This document shows positions 15,275 to 22,811 of a DNA stretch of 35,098 nucleotides, in pieces. Origin of the DNA: Slackia sp. Its GTDB lineage: Bacteria; Actinomycetota; Coriobacteriia; Coriobacteriales; Eggerthellaceae. A model generated the notes under the pieces. The model searched no databases, was not told the origin of the DNA, and worked only from the letters and a program-made list of their open reading frames with translations. Where the stretch lies: the NCBI GenBank assembly GCA_030525985.1, contig JAUNDR010000015.1:1-35098 (forward strand), written 5' to 3'. The number at the start of each line of letters is the position of its first letter. Position 1 is the first letter of the stretch. The position numbers and the translations under genes are program-made.

Positions 15275-15982
15275 GTGAGATTCGTCATAGCAGCCGCAAT
15301 CGCTTTGGCCATCGCTCTCTTCTGCACGAAAACGATTAAAAATACGCCATTCATCCTGTACGCCTGCGCACTTCTTGCCGATGCACTGTATGCTTATGCG
15401 ATTATCGCGGGTGCCAACGGCGGCTTCTGGACGATTTTCCTCCCCTTGATACAACGCTGCACACTCGCTATGGCATTTTTCGCCATCGTCATGCTCACAG
15501 GCGTTTTCAAAGACGGATCGACTGCGAAATCGAAGCTCATGCCCATCAGGCGACAGCTCTCCATCACGGCAGCCATTCTCGCATCGTGTCATGTAGTGTT
15601 TTATGCGCAGACATACATCGCGCAAATCGCAGGCATCGTCAGCGGCAACGCTTCACAATCCGCCCTTGCGGCAAATCTCTTCGTTTCGCTCGGCATCTCC
15701 CTGCTGATCACCGCCCTGCTGGCAATGCTCACTGCCACTTCGTTCGTGGCAGTCAAAACGCGCATGCATGCCGCAACATGGAAGAAAGTGCAGCGTTTCG
15801 CCTATGCTTTTTACGCGCTCGTATTTGTGCATCTCGCAATTATTCTGATGCCGCCTGCGCTCGCAGGTAAAGATGCGGCGCTTGAAAGCATCTGCGCCTA
15901 TACGGCTCTCTTCCTTGCCTACGCCGGCCTGCGCATCCGCCGCTACGTACTCGACGTAAAACGCGCGTATACGACCGCATAG
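15275..15982 (+). CDS. Ferric-reductase-like transmembrane heme protein (MsrQ/YedZ-like)
   Basis: A 235-residue protein with about seven hydrophobic helices. The fourth, RRQLSITAAILASCHVVFY, has the RR-x-L...H pattern of ferric-reductase-like transmembrane (FRD) domains, and the sixth, after WKKVQRFAYAFYALVFVH, repeats the basic-aromatic start and carries a second His; these would ligate heme b. No FAD or NAD domain is attached, as in MsrQ. The GTG at 15275 is chosen because AAGGGGGA lies five bases upstream; an in-frame GTG at 15245 has none. It is divergent from the molybdoenzyme operon and probably shares regulation with it, perhaps in moving electrons between quinones and exported enzymes. 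That role is inference. Confidence 0.75.
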   Translation: MRFVIAAAIALAIALFCTKTIKNTPFILYACALLADALYAYAIIAGANGGFWTIFLPLIQRCTLAMAFFAIVMLTGVFKDGSTAKSKLMPIRRQLSITAAILASCHVVFYAQTYIAQIAGIVSGNASQSALAANLFVSLGISLLITALLAMLTATSFVAVKTRMHAATWKKVQRFAYAFYALVFVHLAIILMPPALAGKDAALESICAYTALFLAYAGLRIRRYVLDVKRAYTTA

Positions 15983-16011
15983 CGGCGCCCACCAGTCACG
16001 AAGCCCCTCCC

Positions 16012-16045
16012 AGAAAACGCAGCCATGATGGCTGCGTTTTCTTTG
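16012..16045. terminator. Bidirectional terminator after the heme-protein gene
   Basis: A perfect 13-bp stem (16012-16024 with 16030-16042) around a 5-base loop has A-rich and T-rich flanks: GTTTTCTTT follows on the plus strand. It lies 29 bases past the stop codon. The next 210 bases up to the transglycosylase gene hold nothing else that I can support. Confidence 0.9.
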
Positions 16046-16256
16046 CAGCGAGGCGGCCCCACAACGAACTTGCACGCCTTCGCGCAAATGACGAACGACG
16101 CAACAGACCCCTCAAAGCCGAGAACGCCCGGTGCCATGCTCGCCCTCCATAGCCGCCCGCCTGTTTCGTCACCGTGCCGGCATCATCGTGTCAACGCAGC
16201 GCCGGCAGCATCGTTCATACTGGTATCGACAACCGAAAACGATGATGGGAGGCGCC

Positions 16257-17036
16257 ATGCGACGTCCCGCATACACCAACGATATCTCTCAGAAAAACAG
16301 GTTCGCTCGCGCGATGCGCAGCCTCGTGAAATGGCTTCTCGTCCTAACGCTTGCAGCCCTTGTGGGAATCTGCGCATATTTCGGCATGCGGGGATACGAC
16401 CTCTACCTTCATGCCTCCCAGAACGAAAGCGTCTCCGAAATGGCAGAGGGCATCCGCTCTCAGCCGGGCTTCGTCGAACTGGAAAACCTTCCGCAAATCT
16501 ATCTGGATGCCGTCGTTTCCGTCGAAGACCACCGCTTTTACCGCCACCCCGGATTCGACGTTCTTGCCACGGGGCGCGCCCTGTTCAACGACCTCAAAGC
16601 GGGCGCAATCGTCGAAGGCGGCTCCACCATCACCCAGCAACTTGCGAAAAACGAATTCTTCACCCAAGAGCAAGTCATCGAACGCAAAATCGCCGAAGTG
16701 TTCATGGCGTTCGACATCGAACGCAGCTTGAGCAAAGACGACATCCTCGAGCTCTACGTCAATTCGATCTATTTCGGCGACGGCTACTACGGAATCGGAC
16801 CCGCCTGCTATGGTTATCTGGGAAAACATGCTTGTGACATGAACGATTGGGAAAGCACGCTTCTCGCAGGAACCCCCAATGCGCCCAGCGTCTACGCGCC
16901 CACGCAGGATTTCGACCTGGCATGCCAGCGTCAGCAGCAGGTTCTGAACCGCATGGTGAAATACGACGCATTGACCCAGGAGCAAGCAAACGCCATCGTC
17001 GCGCAGACCCCGAACGCGCTTGCATCCGCCGTATAG
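16257..17036 (+). CDS. Monofunctional peptidoglycan glycosyltransferase (GT51)
   Basis: A 259-residue enzyme that polymerises lipid II into glycan strands. One membrane anchor (about 22-43) is followed by the GT51 domain: EDHRFYRHPGFD with catalytic Glu90, GGSTITQQLAKN (121-132), RKIAEVFMAFDIER and the ILELYVNSIYFGDGYYGI segment. There is no transpeptidase domain, so it is MtgA-like rather than a full class A penicillin-binding protein. The ATG at 16257 is selected because TGGGAGG lies four bases upstream; the two ATG codons just before it overlap that site. The 252 bases to the next gene contain a palindrome and a GC hairpin described separately. Confidence 0.94.
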   Translation: MRRPAYTNDISQKNRFARAMRSLVKWLLVLTLAALVGICAYFGMRGYDLYLHASQNESVSEMAEGIRSQPGFVELENLPQIYLDAVVSVEDHRFYRHPGFDVLATGRALFNDLKAGAIVEGGSTITQQLAKNEFFTQEQVIERKIAEVFMAFDIERSLSKDDILELYVNSIYFGDGYYGIGPACYGYLGKHACDMNDWESTLLAGTPNAPSVYAPTQDFDLACQRQQQVLNRMVKYDALTQEQANAIVAQTPNALASAV

Positions 17037-17180
17037 CCGCGCAAGAGCAACCGCTCGGCGAACCGCACGCGGCACCTGCCAAAGCGCTTCTTTCCATAGT
17101 TTGATTCTTTCGTCGCGCTCGAAGCACGAAAAGGCGGTACCGTTGCCCGATTTCCCGACAATGACAAAAGCGGTCGCAAA

Positions 17181-17198
17181 CGATTCGGCACCGAATCG
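17181..17198. promoter_or_regulatory. Perfect 18-base palindrome upstream of the aldehyde dehydrogenase gene
   Basis: CGATTCGG-CA-CCGAATCG is a perfect 8-2-8 inverted repeat about 90 bases before the start codon. Its symmetry and place are those expected for a repressor operator. No regulator gene lies next to it. Confidence 0.4.
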
Positions 17199-17236
17199 CC
17201 GACGCCGGGGCCCAACCATCGACGGCGGCGTACCAT

Positions 17237-17263
17237 GAGGCCGGGGCGCAATGCCCCGGCCTC
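17237..17263 (+). other. GC-rich 5' leader hairpin before the aldehyde dehydrogenase gene
   Basis: A perfect 11-bp stem (17237-17247 with 17253-17263) with a 5-base loop ends 25 bases before the start codon and about a dozen bases before the GAAAGG binding site. No T run follows on either strand, so it is not a normal terminator. It may stabilise the mRNA or limit translation. Confidence 0.5.
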
Positions 17264-17288
17264 CGCACCACACGAGAAAGGCCCCGCC

Positions 17289-18671
17289 ATGAGCACTATC
17301 GAAACCATCGAATCCCTCGCCGAACGCCAGAGGGCTTATTTCAAGACAGGCGCCACGATCGACGTCGATTTCCGCGTCGACGCGCTCGTGCGCCTGCGCA
17401 AAGCAATCAAACGCGCCGAGCCGCTCATCATCGAAGCGCTCGCCGCCGATCTGGGAAAATCTTCGCAAGAGAGCTATATGTGCGAAATCGGCCTCACGCT
17501 GTCCGAGCTGCGCCACCAACTCGGCCACGTGCGCGCATGGGCGGCGCCACAGCGCACACGCACCGACATCGCCAACTTCCCCGCAAAAAGCTTCACCATC
17601 GCCGAGCCCTACGGCACCACCCTGGTCATGGCGCCATGGAACTACCCCTTCATGCTGTGCATGGAGCCGCTGATTGCGAGCATCGCCGCAGGCAACTGCT
17701 GCATCGTGAAGCCGAGCGCCTATGCCCCCGCCACCAGCAGCGCGATCGCCGCCATCGTCGAAGACGCCTTCGACCCCGCCCACGTCGCCGTCGTGGAAGG
17801 CGGGCGCGCCGAAAACGCCGCACTGCTCGAGCAGCGCTTCGATTTCATCTTCTTCACCGGCAGCACGACGGTCGGAAAGCTCGTCATGAACAAGGCGTCC
17901 GAGCATCTCACGCCCGTGCTGCTCGAGCTCGGCGGCAAAAGCCCCTGCATCGTGGCGGCCGACGCCGATATCGATCTGGCTGCAAAACGCATCGTGTTCG
18001 GCAAATACCTCAATTGCGGGCAAACCTGCGTCGCGCCCGACTACATACTTGTAGACGAACATGTCTGCGACGCCTTCGTCGAAGCCGTGAAGCGCCACAT
18101 CGTCGCCATGTTCGGAGAACATCCCCTTGAAAACCCCTGGTACGGCCGCATTGTGAACCGCAAGCATTTCGGACGGCTTATCGGACTGATGGAGCCGGAT
18201 AAAATCGCTTTCGGCGGCGCATTCGACACCGAAACGTTGCGAATCGAGCCCACCGTTATAACGAACGTCGCCCTGACCGACGCCGTCATGCAAGAAGAGA
18301 TTTTCGGACCGATCATGCCGATCATCCCCGTAGAAGACATGGAGGAAGCCGAGCGCATCGTCAAATCGATGCCGAAGCCTCTTGCACTCTATCTGTTCAC
18401 CGACGACGCCTCCTTACAAGACCGCTTCCTGCGCTTCGTGCCCTTCGGCGGCGGCTGCATCAACGACACGGTAATGCATATCGCCACTTCGCATATGGGA
18501 TTCGGCGGCGTCGGCGCAAGCGGCATGGGAAGCTACCACGGCAAGAAGAGCTTCGATGCCTTCAGCCACGAGAAAAGCATCCTGAAAAAGGAGACGTGGC
18601 TCGATACGCCGCTGCGCTATCAACCGTATTCGAAGGCGAAAGAAACGCTGGTCCGCGCGCTCCTGCGATAG
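17289..18671 (+). CDS. Aldehyde dehydrogenase, class 3 (fatty-aldehyde type)
   Basis: A 460-residue NAD(P)-dependent aldehyde dehydrogenase oxidising an aldehyde to the acid in the cytoplasm. The catalytic set is complete: Asn118 in APWNYPF, Glu213 in ELGGKSP and the nucleophile Cys247 in NCGQTC; FFTGSTTVGK is the nucleotide-binding turn. The short length and the C-terminal FGGGCINDTVMH and FGGVGASGMGSYHGKKSFDAFSH parts are those of class 3 (YwdH/ALDH3) enzymes, which favour medium- and long-chain or aromatic aldehydes. The ATG at 17289 has GAAAGG seven bases upstream. It stands alone, between a possible operator and a strong terminator. Confidence 0.95.
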   Translation: MSTIETIESLAERQRAYFKTGATIDVDFRVDALVRLRKAIKRAEPLIIEALAADLGKSSQESYMCEIGLTLSELRHQLGHVRAWAAPQRTRTDIANFPAKSFTIAEPYGTTLVMAPWNYPFMLCMEPLIASIAAGNCCIVKPSAYAPATSSAIAAIVEDAFDPAHVAVVEGGRAENAALLEQRFDFIFFTGSTTVGKLVMNKASEHLTPVLLELGGKSPCIVAADADIDLAAKRIVFGKYLNCGQTCVAPDYILVDEHVCDAFVEAVKRHIVAMFGEHPLENPWYGRIVNRKHFGRLIGLMEPDKIAFGGAFDTETLRIEPTVITNVALTDAVMQEEIFGPIMPIIPVEDMEEAERIVKSMPKPLALYLFTDDASLQDRFLRFVPFGGGCINDTVMHIATSHMGFGGVGASGMGSYHGKKSFDAFSHEKSILKKETWLDTPLRYQPYSKAKETLVRALLR

Positions 18672-18686
18672 TCTCCGCACAAGCAC

Positions 18687-18727
18687 GAAAGCGCCGCCGG
18701 ACGACGCGAATCGCCGGCGGCGCTTTC
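18687..18727. terminator. Bidirectional terminator after the aldehyde dehydrogenase gene
   Basis: A perfect 14-bp stem (18687-18700 with 18714-18727), GAAAGCGCCGCCGG with its complement, closes on a 13-base loop that can pair further. TTTC ends the plus-strand arm. The next gene converges. Confidence 0.75.
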
Positions 18728-18736
18728 CGCATATGC

Positions 18737-18762
18737 GCCCCGATACAAAATCGCATCGGGGC
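18737..18762 (-). terminator. Hairpin after the thioesterase gene
   Basis: An 8-bp stem (18737-18744 with 18755-18762, GCCCCGAT/ATCGGGGC) starts ten bases past the thioesterase stop on the minus strand. It has no T run, so termination may depend on the neighbouring hairpin at 18687-18727. Confidence 0.4.
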
Positions 18763-18771
18763 AGCCTGCGT

Positions 18772-19206
18772 CTATTCGGCTTCGACCGCCTCTTGATAGG
18801 CGGCATACAGATCGGGCATGGCGCGCTTCTGGCTCAGCGGCTTGAACGTCTCGCCGTCCACCAGGCAATGCGTGGTACGCCCCGTGCAGCACGGTTTATC
18901 CACACCTACCTGCTGGCCCTCTTTGTACACTTCGTAGGCGTATTCGGTTTTCACCTGAGTAAGCTTCGTCACGCGCGTGCGCACGATGGCGGTATCGCCG
19001 TAGGTCAAAGGCGTGCCGTAGGCAAGCTGCACGTCCACGACAGGCGACATATAGCCCGCGCGCTCCATATCGGCATAGGGAAAGCCCAGCTTCTCAAGAA
19101 ACTCGGAGCGGGCGATTTCGAACCACACCAGATAATTGGCGTGATAGACGATGCCCATGCGGTCGGTTTCGACGTATCTGACTTTGATTCTGCTTTCGGA
19201 AATCAC
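18772..19206 (-). CDS. YbgC/FadM-type acyl-CoA thioesterase (hotdog fold)
   Basis: A 144-residue single-hotdog thioesterase that hydrolyses acyl-CoA thioesters. The 4HBT signature is clear near the N-terminus: VRYVETDRMGIVYHANYLVW, with the catalytic Asp/Glu region and the HANY motif, then FEIARSEFL. The start is set at the GTG at 19206 because AAGGAG lies seven bases upstream and the protein then begins MISESRIKVRYVETD, the family's usual length; an ATG at 19233 is possible but lacks a site. It follows the metA-type gene on the same strand across a strong terminator, so it likely has its own promoter or weak read-through. Confidence 0.9.
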   Translation of the reverse strand: MISESRIKVRYVETDRMGIVYHANYLVWFEIARSEFLEKLGFPYADMERAGYMSPVVDVQLAYGTPLTYGDTAIVRTRVTKLTQVKTEYAYEVYKEGQQVGVDKPCCTGRTTHCLVDGETFKPLSQKRAMPDLYAAYQEAVEAE

Positions 19207-19258
19207 GGGATGCTCCTTCTCTTCTTGCGGCATATTCCGCCATGCGGTCTCGAAAAGA

Positions 19259-19289
19259 AAACGCGGCATCCGCAACGGATACCGCGTTT
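19259..19289 (-). terminator. Terminator of the metA-type gene
   Basis: A 14-bp stem (19289-19276 with 19272-19259, one G-U pair) on a 3-base loop is followed on the minus strand by TTTTCG, 16 bases past the stop codon. Confidence 0.88.
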
Positions 19290-19305
19290 ACCATGCAACT
19301 CGCGC

Positions 19306-20220
19306 CTACAGCGCTTCAAGATCGTAGGGCGTGGTCTGATAGACGTAGTAATTCAGCCAGTTGGTATAGATGAGCTGGCCTTCTGCACGCCACGAAACGA
19401 TCGGATTCTTCGCCGGGTCGTCATCAGGATAGTAGTGCACGGGAACCTTGATATCCAGCCCACGCTCCACATCGCGATCGTATTCGAGCTTCAGCGTATT
19501 GCCGTCGTATTCGGGATGACCGAATACGAAGAAATGCTTGGAATCGATGCTTTTGGCGATCGACACGCCGCATTCATCGGAATACGAGATGACCTCGAGC
19601 TTCTGGTTGGCGACGATATCTTCATAGCGCGTCTCGGAATGGCGCGAATGAGGCATCATCGACACGTCGTTGAAACCGCGCACCAGCGGAGAAGACGGCT
19701 TGATCAGGCGATTCTCGAACACGCCGAAGCATTTCTCGTCGAGATTGCGCTTCGGCACGCCGTAATGGTGATACAGCGCCGCCTGCGCGCCCCAGCAAAC
19801 ATGGAACACGCTGTGCACGTTCGTCAGGCTCCAGTCCATGATTTCGACCAGCTCGGGCCAATAGTCCACCGCTTCGAATTCGAGCGTTTCCACCGGAGCG
19901 CCCGTGATGATCATGCCGTCGTAGCGATAGTCGCGCACCTCGTCGAACGTGCGATAGAACGTTTCGAGGTGATCGGCCGACACGTTTTTCGACTGATGGC
20001 TTGCGATGCGAAGAAGCTCGACCTCGATCTGCAGGGGCGTATTGGAGAGCTTGCGCATGATCTGCGTCTCGGTGACGATCTTAGTGGGCATGAGGTTCAG
20101 CAACAGCACGCGCAGCGGACGGATGTCCTGATGCATCGCGCGATGCTCGGTCATGACGAAGATGTTCTCGCCTTCGAGGATGGATGTCGCCGGCAAGGCG
20201 TCGGGAATTCGAATGGGCAT
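19306..20220 (-). CDS. metA: Homoserine O-acetyltransferase (MetA fold)
   Basis: A 304-residue enzyme that activates the hydroxyl of homoserine, the first committed step to methionine. The nucleophile is Cys142 in [13 protein letters not shown]; the FVFGHPEYD segment holds the His-x-Glu dyad. Residue 111 is Glu ([10 protein letters not shown]). In this family Glu111 goes with acetyl-CoA use and Gly111 with succinyl-CoA, so the product is probably O-acetylhomoserine, although automatic annotation often says succinyltransferase. The ATG at 20220 has AGGAG five bases upstream and makes the numbering fit E. coli MetA exactly. It is divergent from the sulfhydrylase gene that uses this product. Confidence 0.95.
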   Translation of the reverse strand: MPIRIPDALPATSILEGENIFVMTEHRAMHQDIRPLRVLLLNLMPTKIVTETQIMRKLSNTPLQIEVELLRIASHQSKNVSADHLETFYRTFDEVRDYRYDGMIITGAPVETLEFEAVDYWPELVEIMDWSLTNVHSVFHVCWGAQAALYHHYGVPKRNLDEKCFGVFENRLIKPSSPLVRGFNDVSMMPHSRHSETRYEDIVANQKLEVISYSDECGVSIAKSIDSKHFFVFGHPEYDGNTLKLEYDRDVERGLDIKVPVHYYPDDDPAKNPIVSWRAEGQLIYTNWLNYYVYQTTPYDLEAL

Positions 20221-20560
20221 GGTTACTCCTCTTGCGTTTCGCAAAGGCGCGCAACGGCGTCCTTCATGGAAAATGCGTCGAATGCGCTCTATTGTAAGGC
20301 AAGAAATCGCCCGGCTGCATGCAAAGAAATCCGCCGCCGATCGAAACGATGCGGCGCCGTTCGCATGCGCATGACGGCGGAAGAGCGTCCTCCCCGCGGC
20401 AACGGGCGGCGAAGCACTCCTTCGATCGCATAACCCCGTTCGAAAACGACACGGTTTTTCATATTCGAAACACTTTAGTCGGCAAAAGCACGCACCGTGT
20501 CACTATAATGCTCGAAGGACATTCGTTCACCGTCATCAACCGCGATGTTAAGGAGCACCC
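20221..20560. promoter_or_regulatory. Divergent metA/metY control region
   Basis: These 340 bases hold no gene. For metY, TATAAT at 20504-20509 is a perfect -10 box with no good -35, giving a leader of about 45 bases. The 8-base inverted repeat GACACGGT (20448-20455) and ACCGTGTC (20494-20501) has its second half directly against the -10 box, a likely repressor site. For metA, a minus-strand TACAAT occurs at about 20301-20296. The short leaders leave no room for a SAM-I riboswitch, and its motifs are absent. Confidence 0.5.
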
Positions 20561-21841
20561 ATGACCGAGCATATCGGCACCACATGCGTGCAGGGAGGCT
20601 ATCGCCCGGGCGACGCCGAACCGCGCCAGATCCCCATCTATCAGTCCACCACATGGAAATACGACACCTCCGAGCATATGGGCAGGCTGTTCGACCTCGA
20701 AGAGGCGGGCTATTTCTATACGCGCCTGCAAAATCCCACTAACGACTACGTCGCAGCGAAGATCTGCGAGCTCGAAGGCGGCACGGCCGCCATGCTCACC
20801 AGCTCGGGACAGGCCGCCAACTTCTTCGCCATGTTCAATATCGCAGGCGCGGGAGACCATATCGTGGCGAGCTCGGCCATCTACGGCGGCACTTACAACC
20901 TGCTTGCCGTCACGATGAAGCGCATGGGCATCGAAAGCACCTTCGTCTCTCCCGATTGCACGCCCGAAGAACTCGACGCCGCATTCCAGGAAAACACCAA
21001 GGCCGTTTTCGGCGAAACGATCGCCAACCCCGCGCTCGCCGTGCTCGACATTGAAAAGTTCGCGAGCGCCGCGCATGCCCACGGCGTGCCGCTGATCGTT
21101 GACAACACCTTCCCCACGCCCGTGAACTGCCGCCCCTTCGAATGGGGCGCCGACATCGTGACGCATTCCACCACGAAATACATGGACGGCCATGGAGCAG
21201 GCGTCGGCGGCTGCATCGTCGACTCGGGCAAGTTCGACTGGATGGCGCATGCCGACAAGTTCCCGGGACTCACCACGCCCGACGAAAGCTACCACGGCGT
21301 CACCTACGCCGAGCGCTTCGGCAACGAAGGCGCCTTCATCACCAAGGCGACCGCCCAGCTCATGCGCGACCTCGGCAGCATCCAAAGCCCCCAAAACGCA
21401 TTCCTGCTGAACATGGGGCTTGAAAGCCTGCACGTGCGCATGGCGCAGCATTGCAAAAACGGCCAGGCCGTCGCGGAATTCCTGCAGGCGCACCCCAAGG
21501 TGTCCTGGGTGCGTTTCTCGGGTCTTGAAAGCGACCCCTATCACGAGCTTGCGCAGAAATATCTGCCGAACGGCGGATGCGGCGTCGTGAGCTTCGGCGT
21601 CGTCGGCGGACGTCCTGCGGCGGAAAAATTCATGGCGGCGCTCAAGCTGGCTCAGATCGCCACGCATGTCGCCGATGCGCGCACCTGCTGCCTGCATCCG
21701 GCAAGCTCCACCCATCGTCAGATGAACGACGAAGAGCTTGCCGCCGCAGGCATCGGCGCCGATTTGGTACGCATGAGCTGCGGCATCGAATCTACCGAAG
21801 ATTTGATCGCCGACATCGCCCAAGCGCTCGAAACGGTCTAA
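20561..21841 (+). CDS. metY: O-acetylhomoserine sulfhydrylase
   Basis: A 426-residue PLP enzyme of the Cys/Met metabolism family. It makes homocysteine from O-acetylhomoserine and sulfide. The PLP Lys is 206 in THSTTKYMDGHG, Asp181 in LIVDNTF contacts the pyridine nitrogen, and the YTRLQNPT motif (53-60) binds phosphate. The length, the RFGNEGAFI region and the CLHPASSTHRQM segment fit the sulfhydrylase branch rather than cystathionine gamma-synthase (about 380 residues). AAGGAG lies seven bases before the ATG. With the acetyl-specific MetA protein divergent next door, the pair forms the direct sulfhydrylation route. Confidence 0.94.
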   Translation: MTEHIGTTCVQGGYRPGDAEPRQIPIYQSTTWKYDTSEHMGRLFDLEEAGYFYTRLQNPTNDYVAAKICELEGGTAAMLTSSGQAANFFAMFNIAGAGDHIVASSAIYGGTYNLLAVTMKRMGIESTFVSPDCTPEELDAAFQENTKAVFGETIANPALAVLDIEKFASAAHAHGVPLIVDNTFPTPVNCRPFEWGADIVTHSTTKYMDGHGAGVGGCIVDSGKFDWMAHADKFPGLTTPDESYHGVTYAERFGNEGAFITKATAQLMRDLGSIQSPQNAFLLNMGLESLHVRMAQHCKNGQAVAEFLQAHPKVSWVRFSGLESDPYHELAQKYLPNGGCGVVSFGVVGGRPAAEKFMAALKLAQIATHVADARTCCLHPASSTHRQMNDEELAAAGIGADLVRMSCGIESTEDLIADIAQALETV

Positions 21842-21866
21842 AGGCTGTCCCTGGCAAATCCGCTTC

Positions 21867-21907
21867 AAGCCCGCATCTTCGCGCCCGCCGCGAGATGCGG
21901 GCTTTTT
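21867..21907 (+). terminator. Terminator of metY
   Basis: A 12-bp stem (21867-21878 with 21893-21904), with extra pairing in the loop, is followed by a T-rich stretch. It starts 25 bases after the metY stop. Confidence 0.9.
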
Positions 21908-22110
21908 CTATTGCACGATTTTTCACGGCCGTGCGCTTGGTTGAAAATGCGCCTCGACGCACGATACGGCATCCGGCGGAATCGGCACGACCGAGGCGGA
22001 CCGAATCACCCTTCGGCGAATGCGGGACCAAGGCCTCATGCGACCTGCGGCGGAACATGCAGAAACGCCATCCGTTTACCGCTCGTCATCGAATACGCAG
22101 ATGGCGCCGG

Positions 22111-22116
22111 TACAAT
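22111..22116 (+). promoter_or_regulatory. -10 box for a possibly leaderless PAP2 transcript
   Basis: TACAAT at 22111-22116 is followed by seven bases and then the ATG at 22124. There is no Shine-Dalgarno sequence, so the transcript probably starts at the initiation codon. No clear -35 box is seen. Confidence 0.45.
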
Positions 22117-22123
22117 GCCCGTC

Positions 22124-22693
22124 ATGCTTGAAACCATTACGAACATCGATCTCTCCATCCTTCATGCCATCAGGGAATATATCGCCACGCCCGCACTCGA
22201 TGCCCTTATGCCCGTCATCACGTCGCTTGGCAACATGGCATTCGTCTGGCTCATCGTAGCCGTCGCTCTCCTGTGCACGAAACGGTATCGGACCTATGGC
22301 ATCGCCGTCGTCGTCGCAGTGTGCATGACATCGCTTTTCGGCGAGGTATTCATCAAAAATATCGTCGAAAGAGCGCGCCCGTTCCTTGTCGACCCCACGC
22401 TCGACCTCGGGCTTATTCCCCCTCCGTCGACGTTCTCGTTTCCTTCGGGACACACCGGCAGCTCATTCGCCGCCGCAACCGCCCTCTGCCTGATTCCCCT
22501 GCGCCATGCATGGCTGCGCATCGCTCCTTTGCTCGGTGCCTGTCTTATCGCATTTTCCCGTCTGTATCTTTGCGTTCATTTCCCCAGCGACATCTGCGGC
22601 GGCATCATCGTGGGAACGATATGCGGCGTAGCGGCATTCTTCCTCGTGAAGAAAATCGCAGCCTATCGCGCACGGGCAACCGGACGGGCATAA
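22124..22693 (+). CDS. PAP2-family membrane phosphatase
   Basis: A 189-residue integral membrane phosphatase with all three PAP2 motifs: KNIVERARP (Lys78, Arg85, Pro86), PSGHT (107-111, His110) and SRLYLCVHFPSD (Arg146, His152, Asp156). About five or six helices are seen. Likely substrates are undecaprenyl diphosphate, phosphatidic acid or phosphatidylglycerophosphate; sequence alone does not decide. The start at 22124 gives MLETITNIDLSILHAIREY, as is usual for these enzymes; an ATG nine bases upstream overlaps the -10 box and is less likely. It converges on murB across a shared terminator. Confidence 0.93.
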   Translation: MLETITNIDLSILHAIREYIATPALDALMPVITSLGNMAFVWLIVAVALLCTKRYRTYGIAVVVAVCMTSLFGEVFIKNIVERARPFLVDPTLDLGLIPPPSTFSFPSGHTGSSFAAATALCLIPLRHAWLRIAPLLGACLIAFSRLYLCVHFPSDICGGIIVGTICGVAAFFLVKKIAAYRARATGRA

Positions 22694-22730
22694 AAAGGCG
22701 AAATGCCCGAGCATCTCCCATTCGATGCAG

Positions 22731-22774
22731 AAACCCCTCGGAACCGATCGAATCATCGATTCCGAGGGGTTTTC
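22731..22774. terminator. Bidirectional terminator between the PAP2 gene and murB
   Basis: A 13-bp stem (22731-22743 with 22760-22772) surrounds a 16-base loop that contains a second small stem. TTTT ends the plus-strand side. The flanking genes converge. Confidence 0.85.
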
Positions 22775-22811
22775 CGTATAACATCTTTTTCCGATATGGC
22801 AATCGAAAGCG

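Noticed and set aside
16344-18293. A 649-codon minus-strand frame.
   Set aside because: It is antisense to the GT51 and aldehyde dehydrogenase genes, both of which have complete catalytic motifs.
18733-20433. A 566-codon plus-strand frame.
   Set aside because: It is antisense to the thioesterase and metA-type genes, and its translation has no recognisable domain.
20221-20560. SAM riboswitch in front of metY or metA.
   Set aside because: The metY leader is only about 45 bases after the -10 box, and no SAM-I or SAM-II core motif is present.
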